Virus record (IMG/VR): IMGVR_UViG_3300044699_000050
Coordinates: 1 to 43,943 of that record
Strand: one strand, 5' to 3'
DNA from: a virus
Length of the DNA: 43,943 nt
Under the pieces are notes generated by a model. That model had not been told where the DNA came from, made no database searches, and was given only the letters and a program-made list of their open reading frames with translations. Of the stretch, positions 1-7,517 are shown piece by piece (the first letter of the stretch is position 1; the number at the start of each line of letters is the position of its first letter). The translations under genes were made by a program, and so were the position numbers.

Positions 1-646
1 GCCATGCCGACCGTAGACTGGCCCGGCATCAATCCATACGAACTCATGAAGGATATTGCGAAGTGGACGACTGCCGAGGACATCATCGTATCCGATACTG
101 GATGTGCGTTGGGATGGGTGATGCAGGGCTTTCCTTTCAAAGGGGAGCGTTTCCTACATGCTTTCAATATGACGCCTATGGGGTACGGCTTGCCAGCGGC
201 CATTGGCGCCCACTTTGCGACTGGGCGGCGCGTGGTGCTCATTACTGGAGACGGCTCGATCATGATGAGCCTGCCGGAGCTGGCAACTATTTCCCGCTGG
301 AACCTGCCGATCAAGATCATCCTGCTCAACAACGGCGGGCACGCCATGTGCCGCCAAACACAACGTCAATGGCTCGGCGCGAATATCCGGCTACCTCAGT
401 TGAAGGCGGGCTGGGGTTTCCGAAAGATTGGCGCACGCTATTCGCATCGTTCGGAATTGCGCCTTTGTTCACGATGGAAGGTGTTTTTAACTGGCCGTCG
501 GCTCCGCGCTAATCGTTGACATCGACCCCGACGCGCAACTCGTACCGCAGGCCAAGTATGGACAGCCGCTAGAGGATGCCGATCCGCCGCTGCCGTGGGC
601 AGAGTTAAAAGAACAAATGTTAATCGAACCTCTGGAGCGTAAATGA
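1..646 (+). CDS. TPP-dependent acetolactate-synthase-like enzyme, C-terminal part (left-end copy)
   Basis: This is the C-terminal third of the enzyme whose full gene is at 42054-43693. It carries the TPP-binding domain: the GDGS stretch, encoded at about 250-261, is followed by an NN motif about 25 residues later, the usual metal/diphosphate site. It is cut on the left by the contig end. Two missing bases, near 384 and 496, break the frame that the right-end copy keeps open. In turn this copy has the correct GGGG at 180-183 that the other copy lacks. The TGA at 644-646 overlaps the ATG of the next gene (ATGA), as is typical of this operon. Confidence 0.85.
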
Positions 647-896
647 GCCGTGCACGTGCGCAGGAAATCTTAACCGACAGCTTTGGCCGCTGGGGCCGTC
701 TGATCTTTCCCTATCACCAGATGGGCCGCATCGACTCGCTTGATCTGTTCGGGCCGACCGAACTCATGATCATGGCGATGTACCAGCACAATAAGCTCAA
801 GTGGCGCAAAGTGCTCGATATCGGCGCTAACCTCGGCCTGCACTCGATCCTGATGGCCAAGCTCGGCATGCAGGTGCGCGCCTTTGAGCCCGATTC
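1..896. repeat. Left copy of the terminal overlap (circular genome)
   Basis: This block is repeated at 43047-43943 with about 19 substitutions and three single-base indels. It covers the end of the TPP-enzyme gene and the start of the FkbM gene. The overlap shows that the contig closes into a circle or comes from a circularly permuted molecule. The copies are not identical, so this is not a simple exact terminal repeat. It more likely joins reads from two closely related genomes. Confidence 0.93.
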
Positions 897-1380
897 CCAG
901 CACTTCGGGCGGCTGATTACCAATCTGCGCGCCAACAACGTTTGGAATATGGTCAATGCGCAGATGGCGGCGGTGCATACGTCCGACGGACAGCACGAGT
1001 TTGTGCGTGTGCTCGACAATCTGACCGGAAATCATCTGGCGGGCTACAAAGACAGCTACGGGCCGCGCGAGACCGTCATGGTGCCGACTGTGGATTGCAG
1101 AGGTCTTTGGGATTGGGCCGACTTCGCCAAGATCGACAGTGAAGGTAACGAGGCCGATCTATGCGAGACCATGTCGGCGAAGGACATGCGCCACATGCAA
1201 GCCGTGTGCGAGGTGCGCGATGCCAAGAACGCCGAGCGGATCTATCGGCACTTTGACATGCTGCGCGTGCCGATGTGGAGCCAGAAAAACGACTGGAAAC
1301 AAGTAACGGCATTGACGCACATGCCGACCAAGAACAGGGAGGGGTCCTTGTTCATTGGTCACGAGGGCCCTTGGGTTTGA
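643..1380 (+). CDS. FkbM-family SAM-dependent methyltransferase
   Basis: A 245-residue protein with a Rossmann SAM-binding site, DIGANLGLHS at about residues 59-68, an acidic FEPDS loop about 22 residues later, and the FkbM-type KIDSEGNE motif near residue 165. FkbM enzymes O-methylate sugars or small metabolites. Inside this nucleotide-sugar operon it most likely methylates the sugar made by its neighbours; that substrate is inferred. The start is set by an ATGA overlap with the TPP-enzyme gene, and the stop overlaps the TTG start of the next frame. The right contig end carries the first 254 bases of the same gene with four silent changes, which indicates purifying selection. Confidence 0.88.
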   Translation: MSRARAQEILTDSFGRWGRLIFPYHQMGRIDSLDLFGPTELMIMAMYQHNKLKWRKVLDIGANLGLHSILMAKLGMQVRAFEPDSQHFGRLITNLRANNVWNMVNAQMAAVHTSDGQHEFVRVLDNLTGNHLAGYKDSYGPRETVMVPTVDCRGLWDWADFAKIDSEGNEADLCETMSAKDMRHMQAVCEVRDAKNAERIYRHFDMLRVPMWSQKNDWKQVTALTHMPTKNREGSLFIGHEGPWV

Positions 1381-1634
1381 ATAACTTCGATGGCAAAGAA
1401 TTTACGCACAAATGCGATGAGATTGCCGACGCGATCATGACCGGCGGAAACTATAAAAAGATTGCCGAACTGCAACTGCAAATGAATTACATGCTGGTCG
1501 GCTACATCTCGGTACTGCAGATGCAACTGAATATGTTGACAAGGGAACGGAATGAGCGATGCCGAAGAGCATTGGATGATTCACAGCATGGAGGATGTGA
1601 TCCAGCACTGGATCCAAGGATATTCTCAAAATGA
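1377..1634 (+). CDS. Small unknown protein in the sugar operon
   Basis: Open from a TTG that overlaps the previous stop (TTGA). The first 55-60 residues look like a helical protein rich in Leu, Gln and Met; the tail after about 1550 is Arg/Asp-rich and probably out of frame. The next gene starts at 1552 with an ATGA whose TGA lies in another frame, so the true end is probably near 1555 and one base may be missing. I do not recognise the family. Its place between the methyltransferase and the adenylyltransferase suggests an accessory role. Confidence 0.5.
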   Translation: MNNFDGKEFTHKCDEIADAIMTGGNYKKIAELQLQMNYMLVGYISVLQMQLNMLTRERNERCRRALDDSQHGGCDPALDPRIFSK

Positions 1635-1728
1635 TAAGAAACTATTCAGCTATGAATGGTTTTATGACTCGTCTAGCAAGAAAGTTGCTATCCGTATAGT
1701 TTTCGTAGGGAAACAGAAATCTAAATGA
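1552..1728 (+). CDS. 58-residue unknown protein
   Basis: A short frame starting MSDAEEHW and ending in a basic tail KQKSK, rich in Trp, Tyr and His. The start overlaps the likely stop of the previous gene and its TGA (1726-1728) overlaps the ATG of the adenylyltransferase at 1725. That double ATGA coupling is the main evidence that it is a gene. Its function is unknown. Confidence 0.55.
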   Translation: MSDAEEHWMIHSMEDVIQHWIQGYSQNDKKLFSYEWFYDSSSKKVAIRIVFVGKQKSK

Positions 1729-2156
1729 GCCGTGTGATCGCGCATGGCTGTTTCGATTGCCTGCATATTGGGCATGTCGAACATTTGCGCGCAGCCAGAA
1801 AGCTAGGGTCTTCTCTGTCCATTGCCTTGACCGATGATGCTGGGGTGGGTAAGGGCCAGGGGCGCCCGGTATTTTCCTGGCGCGAGCGCTCCGACATGCT
1901 AAGCGCGCTGCGCTTCGTGGATCAGACGTTCCAGGTGCGCGATCTAGAGCATTGCTTGAGCTTTCTCACGCCAGACGATATCTACGTCAAGGGGATGGAT
2001 TGGTTTGGCAAGTTGCCCGAACAATATCGGATCGAGCATGAGATCGGCGCGCGCGTCGTGTTTCTCGATACTTTGCCGGTTTATTCTTCTACGAAAATAC
2101 TGACCGGAGCGTTGCTCAGTGAACGAATTAGAACTGCTCGAGACGGCCAAGAATAA
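1725..2156 (+). CDS. hldC: Heptose-1-phosphate adenylyltransferase (HldE C-terminal domain type)
   Basis: A 143-residue stand-alone cytidylyltransferase-fold protein. The nucleotide-binding signature HGCFDCLHIGH occupies residues 7-17, matching the GxFDxLHxGH pattern of RfaE/HldE domain II. A YSSTKI segment near the C-terminus matches the SSTxI motif of the same fold. The family joins D-glycero-D-manno-heptose 1-phosphate to ATP, giving ADP-heptose in the cytosol. It is followed by a kinase with a 38-base overlap and then by an isomerase, the standard partners in heptose activation. Specificity for heptose rather than another sugar or glycerol phosphate rests on these neighbours. Confidence 0.85.
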   Translation: MSRVIAHGCFDCLHIGHVEHLRAARKLGSSLSIALTDDAGVGKGQGRPVFSWRERSDMLSALRFVDQTFQVRDLEHCLSFLTPDDIYVKGMDWFGKLPEQYRIEHEIGARVVFLDTLPVYSSTKILTGALLSERIRTARDGQE

Positions 2157-3057
2157 GCGCGTTCTGTTCTGTGGCGAGCGGATCATTGACGTGTATCACT
2201 ACGTCAAGCCGCTGGGCCGGCCGACCAAGGATGCCATCGTCTCGGTCGAGCGAGAGCATGCAGAAGCTTTCGAGGGCGGCGTAGCAGCGGCCTGCGCCCA
2301 CGTGCGCGATATGTGCAACGTCGAGATGTGGCAAGGCGGTAGCACCACGCGCAAAGAGCGCTTCGTCGAGTCCTCGCATGTACGCAAGCTCTTTGAGTTC
2401 TACGCGCCCGGCGGGCTCAACATCGCGCCCATGCCTCGGATGGAAGACTACGACGCGGTCGTGGTGCTCGACTACGGTCATGGCATGGCAACGCCTGAGT
2501 TCATCAAGTCGCTCGAGGCGGCCCGATATCTGGCCGTCAACGTGCAGACCAATAGCGGCAACTACGGCTATAACCTTGCAACCAAGTATCCGCGCGCAGA
2601 CTACCTGTGCGTGGATGAATCGGAGGCGCGCCTTGCGACACAGAACCGTACCGGGCCGATTGAGGACTCGCTATTCAAGCTCGCTGAAAAGGCTAAAAAA
2701 ACCGTCATCACCCTTGGGAAAGCCGGGGCCGTTGGATATTGCGGAACTGATCGGCGAACTGTACGCACCTCGGCTTATACCAATCAAGTCGTCGACACTA
2801 TGGGAGCAGGTGACGCCTTCTTTGCCGTTACCGCCATTGTCGCCGAAAGGGCTTCAATCGCTAGCCTTCTTAGGCTAGGCAACGCCGCCGCAGCGCTGAA
2901 AACCAAGATCATCGGACACCAGAGGAGCATCAACAAACGTGAGCTCATCCAATTTCTCGCTGGAATACCGGACAAGGTTCGTGGAAGCGCTGTCGACAGT
3001 GCAGATCACGGGGGAGCTCGACTTGCTGTCTGCTCCTCGTTTTCTGCTGTTCGGTAA
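2119..3057 (+). CDS. hldA: PfkB-family sugar kinase (HldE N-terminal domain type)
   Basis: Starts at a GTG inside the adenylyltransferase gene. Features of the RfaE1/HldE kinase are visible: an early FCGERIIDVY strand, a VVVLDYGHG segment near residue 115, and the catalytic DTMGAGDAFF motif near residue 225 that defines PfkB kinases. The family phosphorylates heptose 7-phosphate to heptose 1,7-bisphosphate. The last 35-40 residues overlap the next gene by 119 bases and look unrelated to kinases. A GTGA at 2939-2942 would give a normal coupled stop, so one base is probably missing just before it and the true end is near 2942. It lies in the same coupled operon as hldC and gmhA. Confidence 0.85.
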   Translation: MNELELLETAKNKRVLFCGERIIDVYHYVKPLGRPTKDAIVSVEREHAEAFEGGVAAACAHVRDMCNVEMWQGGSTTRKERFVESSHVRKLFEFYAPGGLNIAPMPRMEDYDAVVVLDYGHGMATPEFIKSLEAARYLAVNVQTNSGNYGYNLATKYPRADYLCVDESEARLATQNRTGPIEDSLFKLAEKAKKTVITLGKAGAVGYCGTDRRTVRTSAYTNQVVDTMGAGDAFFAVTAIVAERASIASLLRLGNAAAALKTKIIGHQRSINKRELIQFLAGIPDKVRGSAVDSADHGGARLAVCSSFSAVR

Positions 3058-3448
3058 CGGCGGCTCGGCTGCGATCGCCTCGCACATCGCAAACGACATA
3101 CTCAAGATGTGGGAGCGGCCGGCATTCACAATGGATGCGCCGACGCTAAGCTGCCTCTCCAATGACTTCGGGTGGGAGCGCGTATTTGAGGTCTGGCTTG
3201 AGCGCTCTCAGCGTACTGAAGACTGCGTGATTGCGATCTCCAGCTCTGGCGCGTCCAAGAACGTCGTGCGGGGATGCTTGCATGCGCGGGAGCACGGGCC
3301 TTTGGTGACGCTGACCGGCTTCGATGCAGACAATCCGGTGCGCGAAACCGGACACCTCAACTTCTACGTGCCGAGCAAGAATTACGGCATTGTGGAAACC
3401 GTGCACCTAGCGATTTTGCATGCCTTGTTCAATCCCGGTATAGGTTGA
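2939..3448 (+). CDS. gmhA: Phosphoheptose isomerase (SIS domain)
   Basis: A 169-residue SIS-domain protein, a little shorter than typical GmhA. It shows FGNGGSA near residues 36-42, the NDFGWERVF segment near residue 75, and the ISSSGASKNV phosphosugar loop near residue 100. GmhA converts sedoheptulose 7-phosphate to D-glycero-D-manno-heptose 7-phosphate, the first heptose step. The DnaA-binding SIS protein DiaA is a relative, but the adjoining heptose kinase and adenylyltransferase favour GmhA. It is the last gene of the operon; the promoter of a separate RNA unit starts at its stop codon. Confidence 0.86.
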   Translation: MSSSNFSLEYRTRFVEALSTVQITGELDLLSAPRFLLFGNGGSAAIASHIANDILKMWERPAFTMDAPTLSCLSNDFGWERVFEVWLERSQRTEDCVIAISSSGASKNVVRGCLHAREHGPLVTLTGFDADNPVRETGHLNFYVPSKNYGIVETVHLAILHALFNPGIG

Positions 3449-3474
3449 CATGGGCAATATTCCGTAGATATAAT
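3445..3474 (+). promoter_or_regulatory. Consensus sigma70 promoter for a small RNA
   Basis: TTGACA at 3445-3450 and TATAAT at 3469-3474 with an 18-base spacer; both boxes are perfect. It overlaps the end of gmhA. Transcription should start at A3480 or G3481. No open frame follows before the terminator at 3575. Confidence 0.85.
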
Positions 3475-3480
3475 GCGCGA

Positions 3481-3575
3481 GTTCTGCCTCCTTTCACACG
3501 CAAAGTAGTAGTTGCGCCGCTCTTGCCAAGCTGGGGTAGAACACAAAAGCCGCGGACGCCAATTCGCGGCTTTTT
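3481..3575 (+). ncRNA. Structured small RNA of about 95 nt, unknown family
   Basis: The predicted start coincides with the 5' strand of a 10-bp stem: GTTCTGCCTC (3481-3490) pairs with GGGGTAGAAC (3533-3542), with two G-U pairs. Inside it lies a hairpin CGCAA/TTGCG (3499-3516), and a weaker stem GCT/AGC (3519-3531) may form. The RNA ends in a 10-bp intrinsic terminator. This promoter-structure-terminator layout without an ORF is that of a free-standing sRNA. It is not a tRNA: it has no T-loop sequence. Its target and role are unknown. Confidence 0.72.
3545..3575 (+). terminator. Intrinsic terminator
   Basis: AAAAGCCGCG (3545-3554) pairs perfectly with CGCGGCTTTT (3565-3574) around a 10-base loop and is followed by a T-run. 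It ends the small RNA and probably also read-through from the sugar operon. The A-run on the other side could make it work in both directions. Confidence 0.9.
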
Positions 3576-3588
3576 CATATGGTACAGG

Positions 3589-3616
3589 TTGACATGTAAG
3601 CCTGACTCTGTATGAT
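3589..3616 (+). promoter_or_regulatory. Promoter of the beta-barrel gene
   Basis: TTGACA at 3589-3594 and TATGAT at 3611-3616 with a 16-base spacer, just after the terminator. The -35 context GGTTGACATG is the same as at 3443-3452. Transcription should start near 3622-3624, about 20 bases before the ATG. Confidence 0.8.
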
Positions 3617-3619
3617 AGG

Positions 3620-3640
3620 CGACTCCCTGATATGGAGTCG
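3620..3640 (+). promoter_or_regulatory. Hairpin or operator covering the ribosome-binding site
   Basis: CGACTCC (3620-3626) and GGAGTCG (3634-3640) form a perfect 7-bp inverted repeat around a 7-base loop. The GGAG at 3634-3637 is the only good ribosome-binding site for the ATG at 3643, so it is hidden if the RNA folds. The repeat also overlaps the likely transcription start, so it could instead be a DNA operator. Confidence 0.6.
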
Positions 3641-3642
3641 TC

Positions 3643-4206
3643 ATGTTCATCGAATTCTACGCAGTGCTGGCAATCGGCTATGGCAGCTCGCACGACGGCT
3701 CGACTAGCCTGGAGCGCACCTACACGGCCAGTACGCGCGATGCGCAAAGCGTCACCTACGGGCTTAATCTAGGCGCGCGCTATGGGCTCTGGGCCGGCGA
3801 GATCGGCTATCTATCGCTTCCAAAATATCATGCCTATGCGCAGGCCAACGACCCGCCACGCTCAGCTACGCAGGACATCACAGGCCGCGCTCTATTCGCC
3901 CGTGCGCTGATCCAAGCGCCGCAGACGTGGAAGGTGCAGCCGTACGCCTTCCTCGGCGCCGCGCGCGTCAATGGGAAGAATCGCGAGCAGGGGCAGTGCG
4001 CGACGTGCGGAGCGGCATACGTTCCAGACTGGCATAGCGAGACCAGCGCTACCGTTCCCTACTACGGGGCCGGCTTATCCGTGCCGTTGGGAACGCATTG
4101 GGCGGCGCGCGCCGAGTTCGGTATGCTGCCGAAAGCCGTTGATTCCTACTGGACCGGACGGCGCGACTACCGAATCGGAACGATCGGCGTATCCTACCGC
4201 TTCTGA
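3643..4206 (+). CDS. Outer-membrane beta-barrel protein (Lom/OmpX-like), probable moron
   Basis: A 187-residue protein made of alternating hydrophobic strands with Gly and aromatic residues, such as the stretches near residues 42-60 and 150-165, ending in VSYRF. The C-terminal Phe is the usual signal for the BAM insertion machinery. Phage barrels of this type, such as lambda Lom, are placed in the host outer membrane and can alter adhesion or block superinfection. It has its own promoter, follows a terminator, and opposes the late operon, which is typical of a moron. Oddly, no clear signal peptide is seen; the start MFIEFYAVLAIGYG already looks like a first strand. Either export differs or an upstream indel hides the signal. 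Confidence 0.72.
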   Translation: MFIEFYAVLAIGYGSSHDGSTSLERTYTASTRDAQSVTYGLNLGARYGLWAGEIGYLSLPKYHAYAQANDPPRSATQDITGRALFARALIQAPQTWKVQPYAFLGAARVNGKNREQGQCATCGAAYVPDWHSETSATVPYYGAGLSVPLGTHWAARAEFGMLPKAVDSYWTGRRDYRIGTIGVSYRF

Positions 4207-4298
4207 TGAAAAAACTACTCTACCTTCTGCGCTTTCTATTCCGCTCGCGCAAGACGATCCGCCAAGAGCGCGAGCGCGACTACCTGCGCCATCACTAA
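4206..4298 (+). CDS. 30-residue basic peptide coupled to the barrel gene
   Basis: The ATG at 4206 overlaps the barrel stop TGA (4204-4206). The product has a short hydrophobic start, MKKLLYLLRFLF, and a strongly charged tail with RSRKTIRQERERD. It ends at a TAA overlapping the convergent fibre gene. The stop-start coupling supports it; the size and lack of recognisable family keep confidence modest. Confidence 0.45.
   Translation: MKKLLYLLRFLFRSRKTIRQERERDYLRHH
4242..4276. repeat. Inverted repeat at the convergent junction
   Basis: CGCTCGCG (4242-4249) and CGCGAGCG (4269-4276) form an 8-bp perfect stem with a 19-base loop between the two convergent transcription units. It has no T-run. It may slow read-through, or it may simply reflect the Arg-rich codons of the small peptide. 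Confidence 0.35.
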
Positions 4299-5869
4299 CC
4301 GCGCATAGTCATGTGGATCATGCTCGACACGGACAGCGTGCCCGTGGCGGCGTTGCCTGTGCAGCCAGCGAGCAGCGATGCGGAGTGGCTTCCCTCTGCC
4401 GGAGATAGCACTGCCGTCACGGATACCGGAAAGCTAAAGTTTGCATTGGTTACGGTGTTTAGCAGGGTTGGCCCCGCAGCCGCACTGGTATTGTTCAAAC
4501 CGACTGCCACGCTGATGTTTTGCGATGCGCTGGTCGCCGTGCCCGATACGTCGATATGCACGGCGTAAATATCATCGCCGAACGTGATGAAACGGATGCG
4601 CGGCTTCTGCGGCGGTTCGGTGACAATGTTTGTCCCGATGCTATTTGCGATTGCGAGCTGCGTTTCGGCAGCGATCATGCGTCGATTAAACCAAGAGATC
4701 ACACCAATGTTGGCGCCCGCGCTCGTGCCGTTCGTGGCGCTCGTCTGCGTAAAGACGTAAGACGACGTCGCATCGGTTATCACCTTTCCGACATAGACCC
4801 GCGTGCTGTTGCCGCCAAGGATCTCAATACCCGTGGCCGAATCGGTCGAGTGATTGCCCGCCGCCGTGCTGTACATATCCAGCGCCAACGCGGAGGACGT
4901 CTGGAACGCATAGACGTCATAGATTTGACTAGCGAGCAATGCCAATGTCGATCCGGCCTGCAAGGGCGTCAGCGCCGACGTCGTAATGCCGCCGCTGGTA
5001 ATGGCTACCGAGATCCGGTTGGGAAACGGGAGCAAATTGCCTTGATACGGAATAAGCTGCAGTTGCGAGGAGCTTAGGAACTGCAGGCGGCATTGCCCCT
5101 GCGTGAACGACAACTGCTCAACCATCGCCAGCGTACCGCTCGAGTTGCCGACGTTGAGGTTGACCACGGTCGACGCGGTAATGCTAGAGGCCGAGAACGA
5201 TACCGCTTTGCTACGGTTGGTCGGATCGGATATAGCAATCAACGTCCCGACGATCGGCGGAGGTGATGGATTGGCCGCGTCCAATGTGGCGTATTGCACC
5301 GCCGAGAGGCCGCTGTCGATCGCTATGCTGTTGCTGGTGCTGACACCCACCGCGGTCGAGCCCGAGGCCAGCGCCGAGCTCGTAATCGTGACGTAGGCCG
5401 TACCGCCGCTTACTGTTGCCTTTACGCGCCGGCCCGCGTCAAAGGTGCTGCGCAGATCGCCCGAGACGCGGAAAGCCGTGCCTGATACGAAGGTCGGCGT
5501 GGGTCCGGCAGTCCACTCGCCGGAATTGCCGCCGCCGCCGCTCGCCGTCGCGTCGTTGACGCCGGCAAGATTGTCTTTCGTCCAGTAGGGCGAGACCGGC
5601 GGATCGCTATCGGTTGCAGGGGCGAATACGACCTTGTATGTCACGCCCTGCGTAAACCATACCTCGCCGCCGCTGGGCAGATCGCCGCCCGAGTCGAGCA
5701 CGATCGGATTGGTCCATGCCGAACCGGCGGCGTTGTCTTTGTAGACGGTTTCCTTGGTACTGGTGCCGGCGGTGTAGAAAAAGAGCTGCCCGCCGTTCGC
5801 CGGGACAATGCCGCCCGGTATAAATTGCTTTGACTGAATCGGGTCGGGTGCGAGAAAAGTCGTGGCCAT
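4295..5869 (-). CDS. Tail fibre or spike protein with virion-binding N-terminus
   Basis: A 524-residue protein. The first 90 residues have the phage appendage adaptor pattern GGQLFFYTAGTSTKETVYKD, followed by NPIVLDSGGD and a Tyr-Lys-Val strand near residue 78, as in P22-tailspike-like head-binding domains. The rest is Ser/Thr/Ala/Gly-rich beta structure with no recognised enzymatic motif. It is the last gene of the late operon, a usual place for the host-recognition protein. It probably binds the host surface; the receptor is unknown. Confidence 0.78.
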   Translation of the reverse strand: MATTFLAPDPIQSKQFIPGGIVPANGGQLFFYTAGTSTKETVYKDNAAGSAWTNPIVLDSGGDLPSGGEVWFTQGVTYKVVFAPATDSDPPVSPYWTKDNLAGVNDATASGGGGNSGEWTAGPTPTFVSGTAFRVSGDLRSTFDAGRRVKATVSGGTAYVTITSSALASGSTAVGVSTSNSIAIDSGLSAVQYATLDAANPSPPPIVGTLIAISDPTNRSKAVSFSASSITASTVVNLNVGNSSGTLAMVEQLSFTQGQCRLQFLSSSQLQLIPYQGNLLPFPNRISVAITSGGITTSALTPLQAGSTLALLASQIYDVYAFQTSSALALDMYSTAAGNHSTDSATGIEILGGNSTRVYVGKVITDATSSYVFTQTSATNGTSAGANIGVISWFNRRMIAAETQLAIANSIGTNIVTEPPQKPRIRFITFGDDIYAVHIDVSGTATSASQNISVAVGLNNTSAAAGPTLLNTVTNANFSFPVSVTAVLSPAEGSHSASLLAGCTGNAATGTLSVSSMIHMTMRG

Positions 5870-5870
5870 A

Positions 5871-7517
5871 TTATTCCTGTGGCGGGCGAAGGCCCAAAGA
5901 CGGCGCTACGCCGAGCGCTGCGGGGTTGCGTGTTGCGACGTCAGCGAGGCGCACGCCGAGGCCAACGCCAGGTGCCGAGCGCGATTGGCCCATAGACGAT
6001 CGAGCGGCTATACGTGCCGGAATCCGCACGAGCGGCACAGCGGCGCCTATCGCAGCTCCGGGTACGCCGCCATACTTAAAGCCCTCGAATGCGCCAACCA
6101 GGGATGCGAGCGCGGTGCCGTGCGTGAGGCCGGCAACGCCGACAGATGCGGGCTCGCGTGTGACTAACTTCCCTGGACCTTGTGCGAACTTTGCAATGGT
6201 CTCGAGGCCGCCGGACATCTTGGCGCCGTGATCGTACATGCGCCCAAGATAGGCGGCATCTACGTTGCCATCGCCCACATTCAGCGCGTTATCAACTTGG
6301 TAGTTTTTGGCGATTGCGGTACGCGCCTCGCGCATCTTCGGCACAAGATCGGGCCGCTTAAGCGCAACGGCGGTCTGATCGAGATCTTTCTCTATGGCCT
6401 TCGCCTGCCGATCCAAGGCTCTCGCCTGATCGCGCGCGCTGACCGGATGATTAGGCCCGTTGGCTTCTCGCCAGTAGGCCTGTGCATCCTCTCGTACCTG
6501 TTGCAATTGCTTGAGCTTGCCGCCGATCTCTGGAGAGAGCCGCTCGAGCTGTCGGTATGGCTCGGCCATGACGTTGCGCTGCTCTGCCAGTGCACGCTTT
6601 GTCAGTGGCGCATCCGGAGCAAGGCCGGCTTCTTCACGCGCAATCTTGTTTGTGACCTGCGCGTTTACATTAGACATTTCCTGCTTAGTCGCAGCCTTCC
6701 CGCCGATCGCTGTCATCGCCTTGCCGAAAGTATTTTCAGACGGCAGGACATAGCCGGCTTGGCGTGCCGCGTCGATCGTCTCATTCTCGACCGACTTGCG
6801 ACTCGTCTCGGCAGCGACGCGCTGGTTTTCCTTATCCATCATGCGATCGATCAGACTAGGACCGCGCTCGGCCACGTCGGCCAGCGGTACCGCTTCCGGC
6901 GCGCGCCGCTCGACACCGCCAGGTGCCTGTCCAGTTCCACCTTTACGGCGGTCCAGTTCGGCGCGTATCATCTCTTGCGCCTGCAGCTGCCGCTGTTGAA
7001 AACGCTCAGGGGAACCCAGCGGGGCTCGCGGGGGAGCAGCTGCAGGCGCCTCGCCCGCCGGCCGGAACCGGGCCGCCCCGCCAACAGCAAATGGCAGCGC
7101 ATTGATGCCGGTATTGACCGCCGTCCCGAGCAAGGGGCTGCCCGTAGCCTCACTCACACCGCCACCGGCATAATCGGCAAGCTCGGCCAGCTTCGCAAAG
7201 GGATAGGAGGCGACCTCTGTCAACTTCTGACCGTGCTCGGTGCGCGGTTTATATGTCAACGCATTTTGCACGCTCTGCGCGACGCGCGCGCCTTGACCGG
7301 GCTCGCCTGGCAGCGCTGCACCGACTAATCCCGCGATGCCACCGACGGCCGATCCCAGCATGCCGCTGCCCATAGACAGGCCAGCCTCGGCCATGCCGAG
7401 CTTGCCTTCGTCGGCGCCTTGCCCGCCGCTCATCTGAGCCTTGGCGGCCTTGTCTCGAGCCTCTAATGCTTCGAGCTCTTCCAGCTCTTGCAGGAGCTCG
7501 CGATCGTTAGCGGCCAT
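5871..7517 (-). CDS. Internal virion or DNA-ejection protein
   Basis: A 548-residue protein. It starts with an acidic Glu/Leu coiled segment and continues with a long Gly/Ala hydrophobic region (residues about 45-75) that could enter membranes. A Pro/Ala-rich linker and a helical charged body with many Arg, Glu and Gln follow. This is the build of podovirus ejection proteins like P22 gp16 and gp20, though I see no diagnostic motif. It overlaps the next upstream gene by 11 bases and sits with two other internal-protein candidates. Confidence 0.6.
   Translation of the reverse strand: MAANDRELLQELEELEALEARDKAAKAQMSGGQGADEGKLGMAEAGLSMGSGMLGSAVGGIAGLVGAALPGEPGQGARVAQSVQNALTYKPRTEHGQKLTEVASYPFAKLAELADYAGGGVSEATGSPLLGTAVNTGINALPFAVGGAARFRPAGEAPAAAPPRAPLGSPERFQQRQLQAQEMIRAELDRRKGGTGQAPGGVERRAPEAVPLADVAERGPSLIDRMMDKENQRVAAETSRKSVENETIDAARQAGYVLPSENTFGKAMTAIGGKAATKQEMSNVNAQVTNKIAREEAGLAPDAPLTKRALAEQRNVMAEPYRQLERLSPEIGGKLKQLQQVREDAQAYWREANGPNHPVSARDQARALDRQAKAIEKDLDQTAVALKRPDLVPKMREARTAIAKNYQVDNALNVGDGNVDAAYLGRMYDHGAKMSGGLETIAKFAQGPGKLVTREPASVGVAGLTHGTALASLVGAFEGFKYGGVPGAAIGAAVPLVRIPARIAARSSMGQSRSAPGVGLGVRLADVATRNPAALGVAPSLGLRPPQE

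Noticed and set aside
2939-3448. DiaA-like replication regulator for the SIS protein
   Set aside because: The SIS gene is coupled to a heptose kinase and adenylyltransferase, which fits GmhA better.
3481-3575. tRNA gene
   Set aside because: No T-loop consensus, no anticodon arm of normal size, and the 3' part is an intrinsic terminator.
6180-7328. A 382-codon plus-strand frame
   Set aside because: Mirror of the internal virion protein gene; no motif, no ribosome-binding site and composition typical of an antisense frame.
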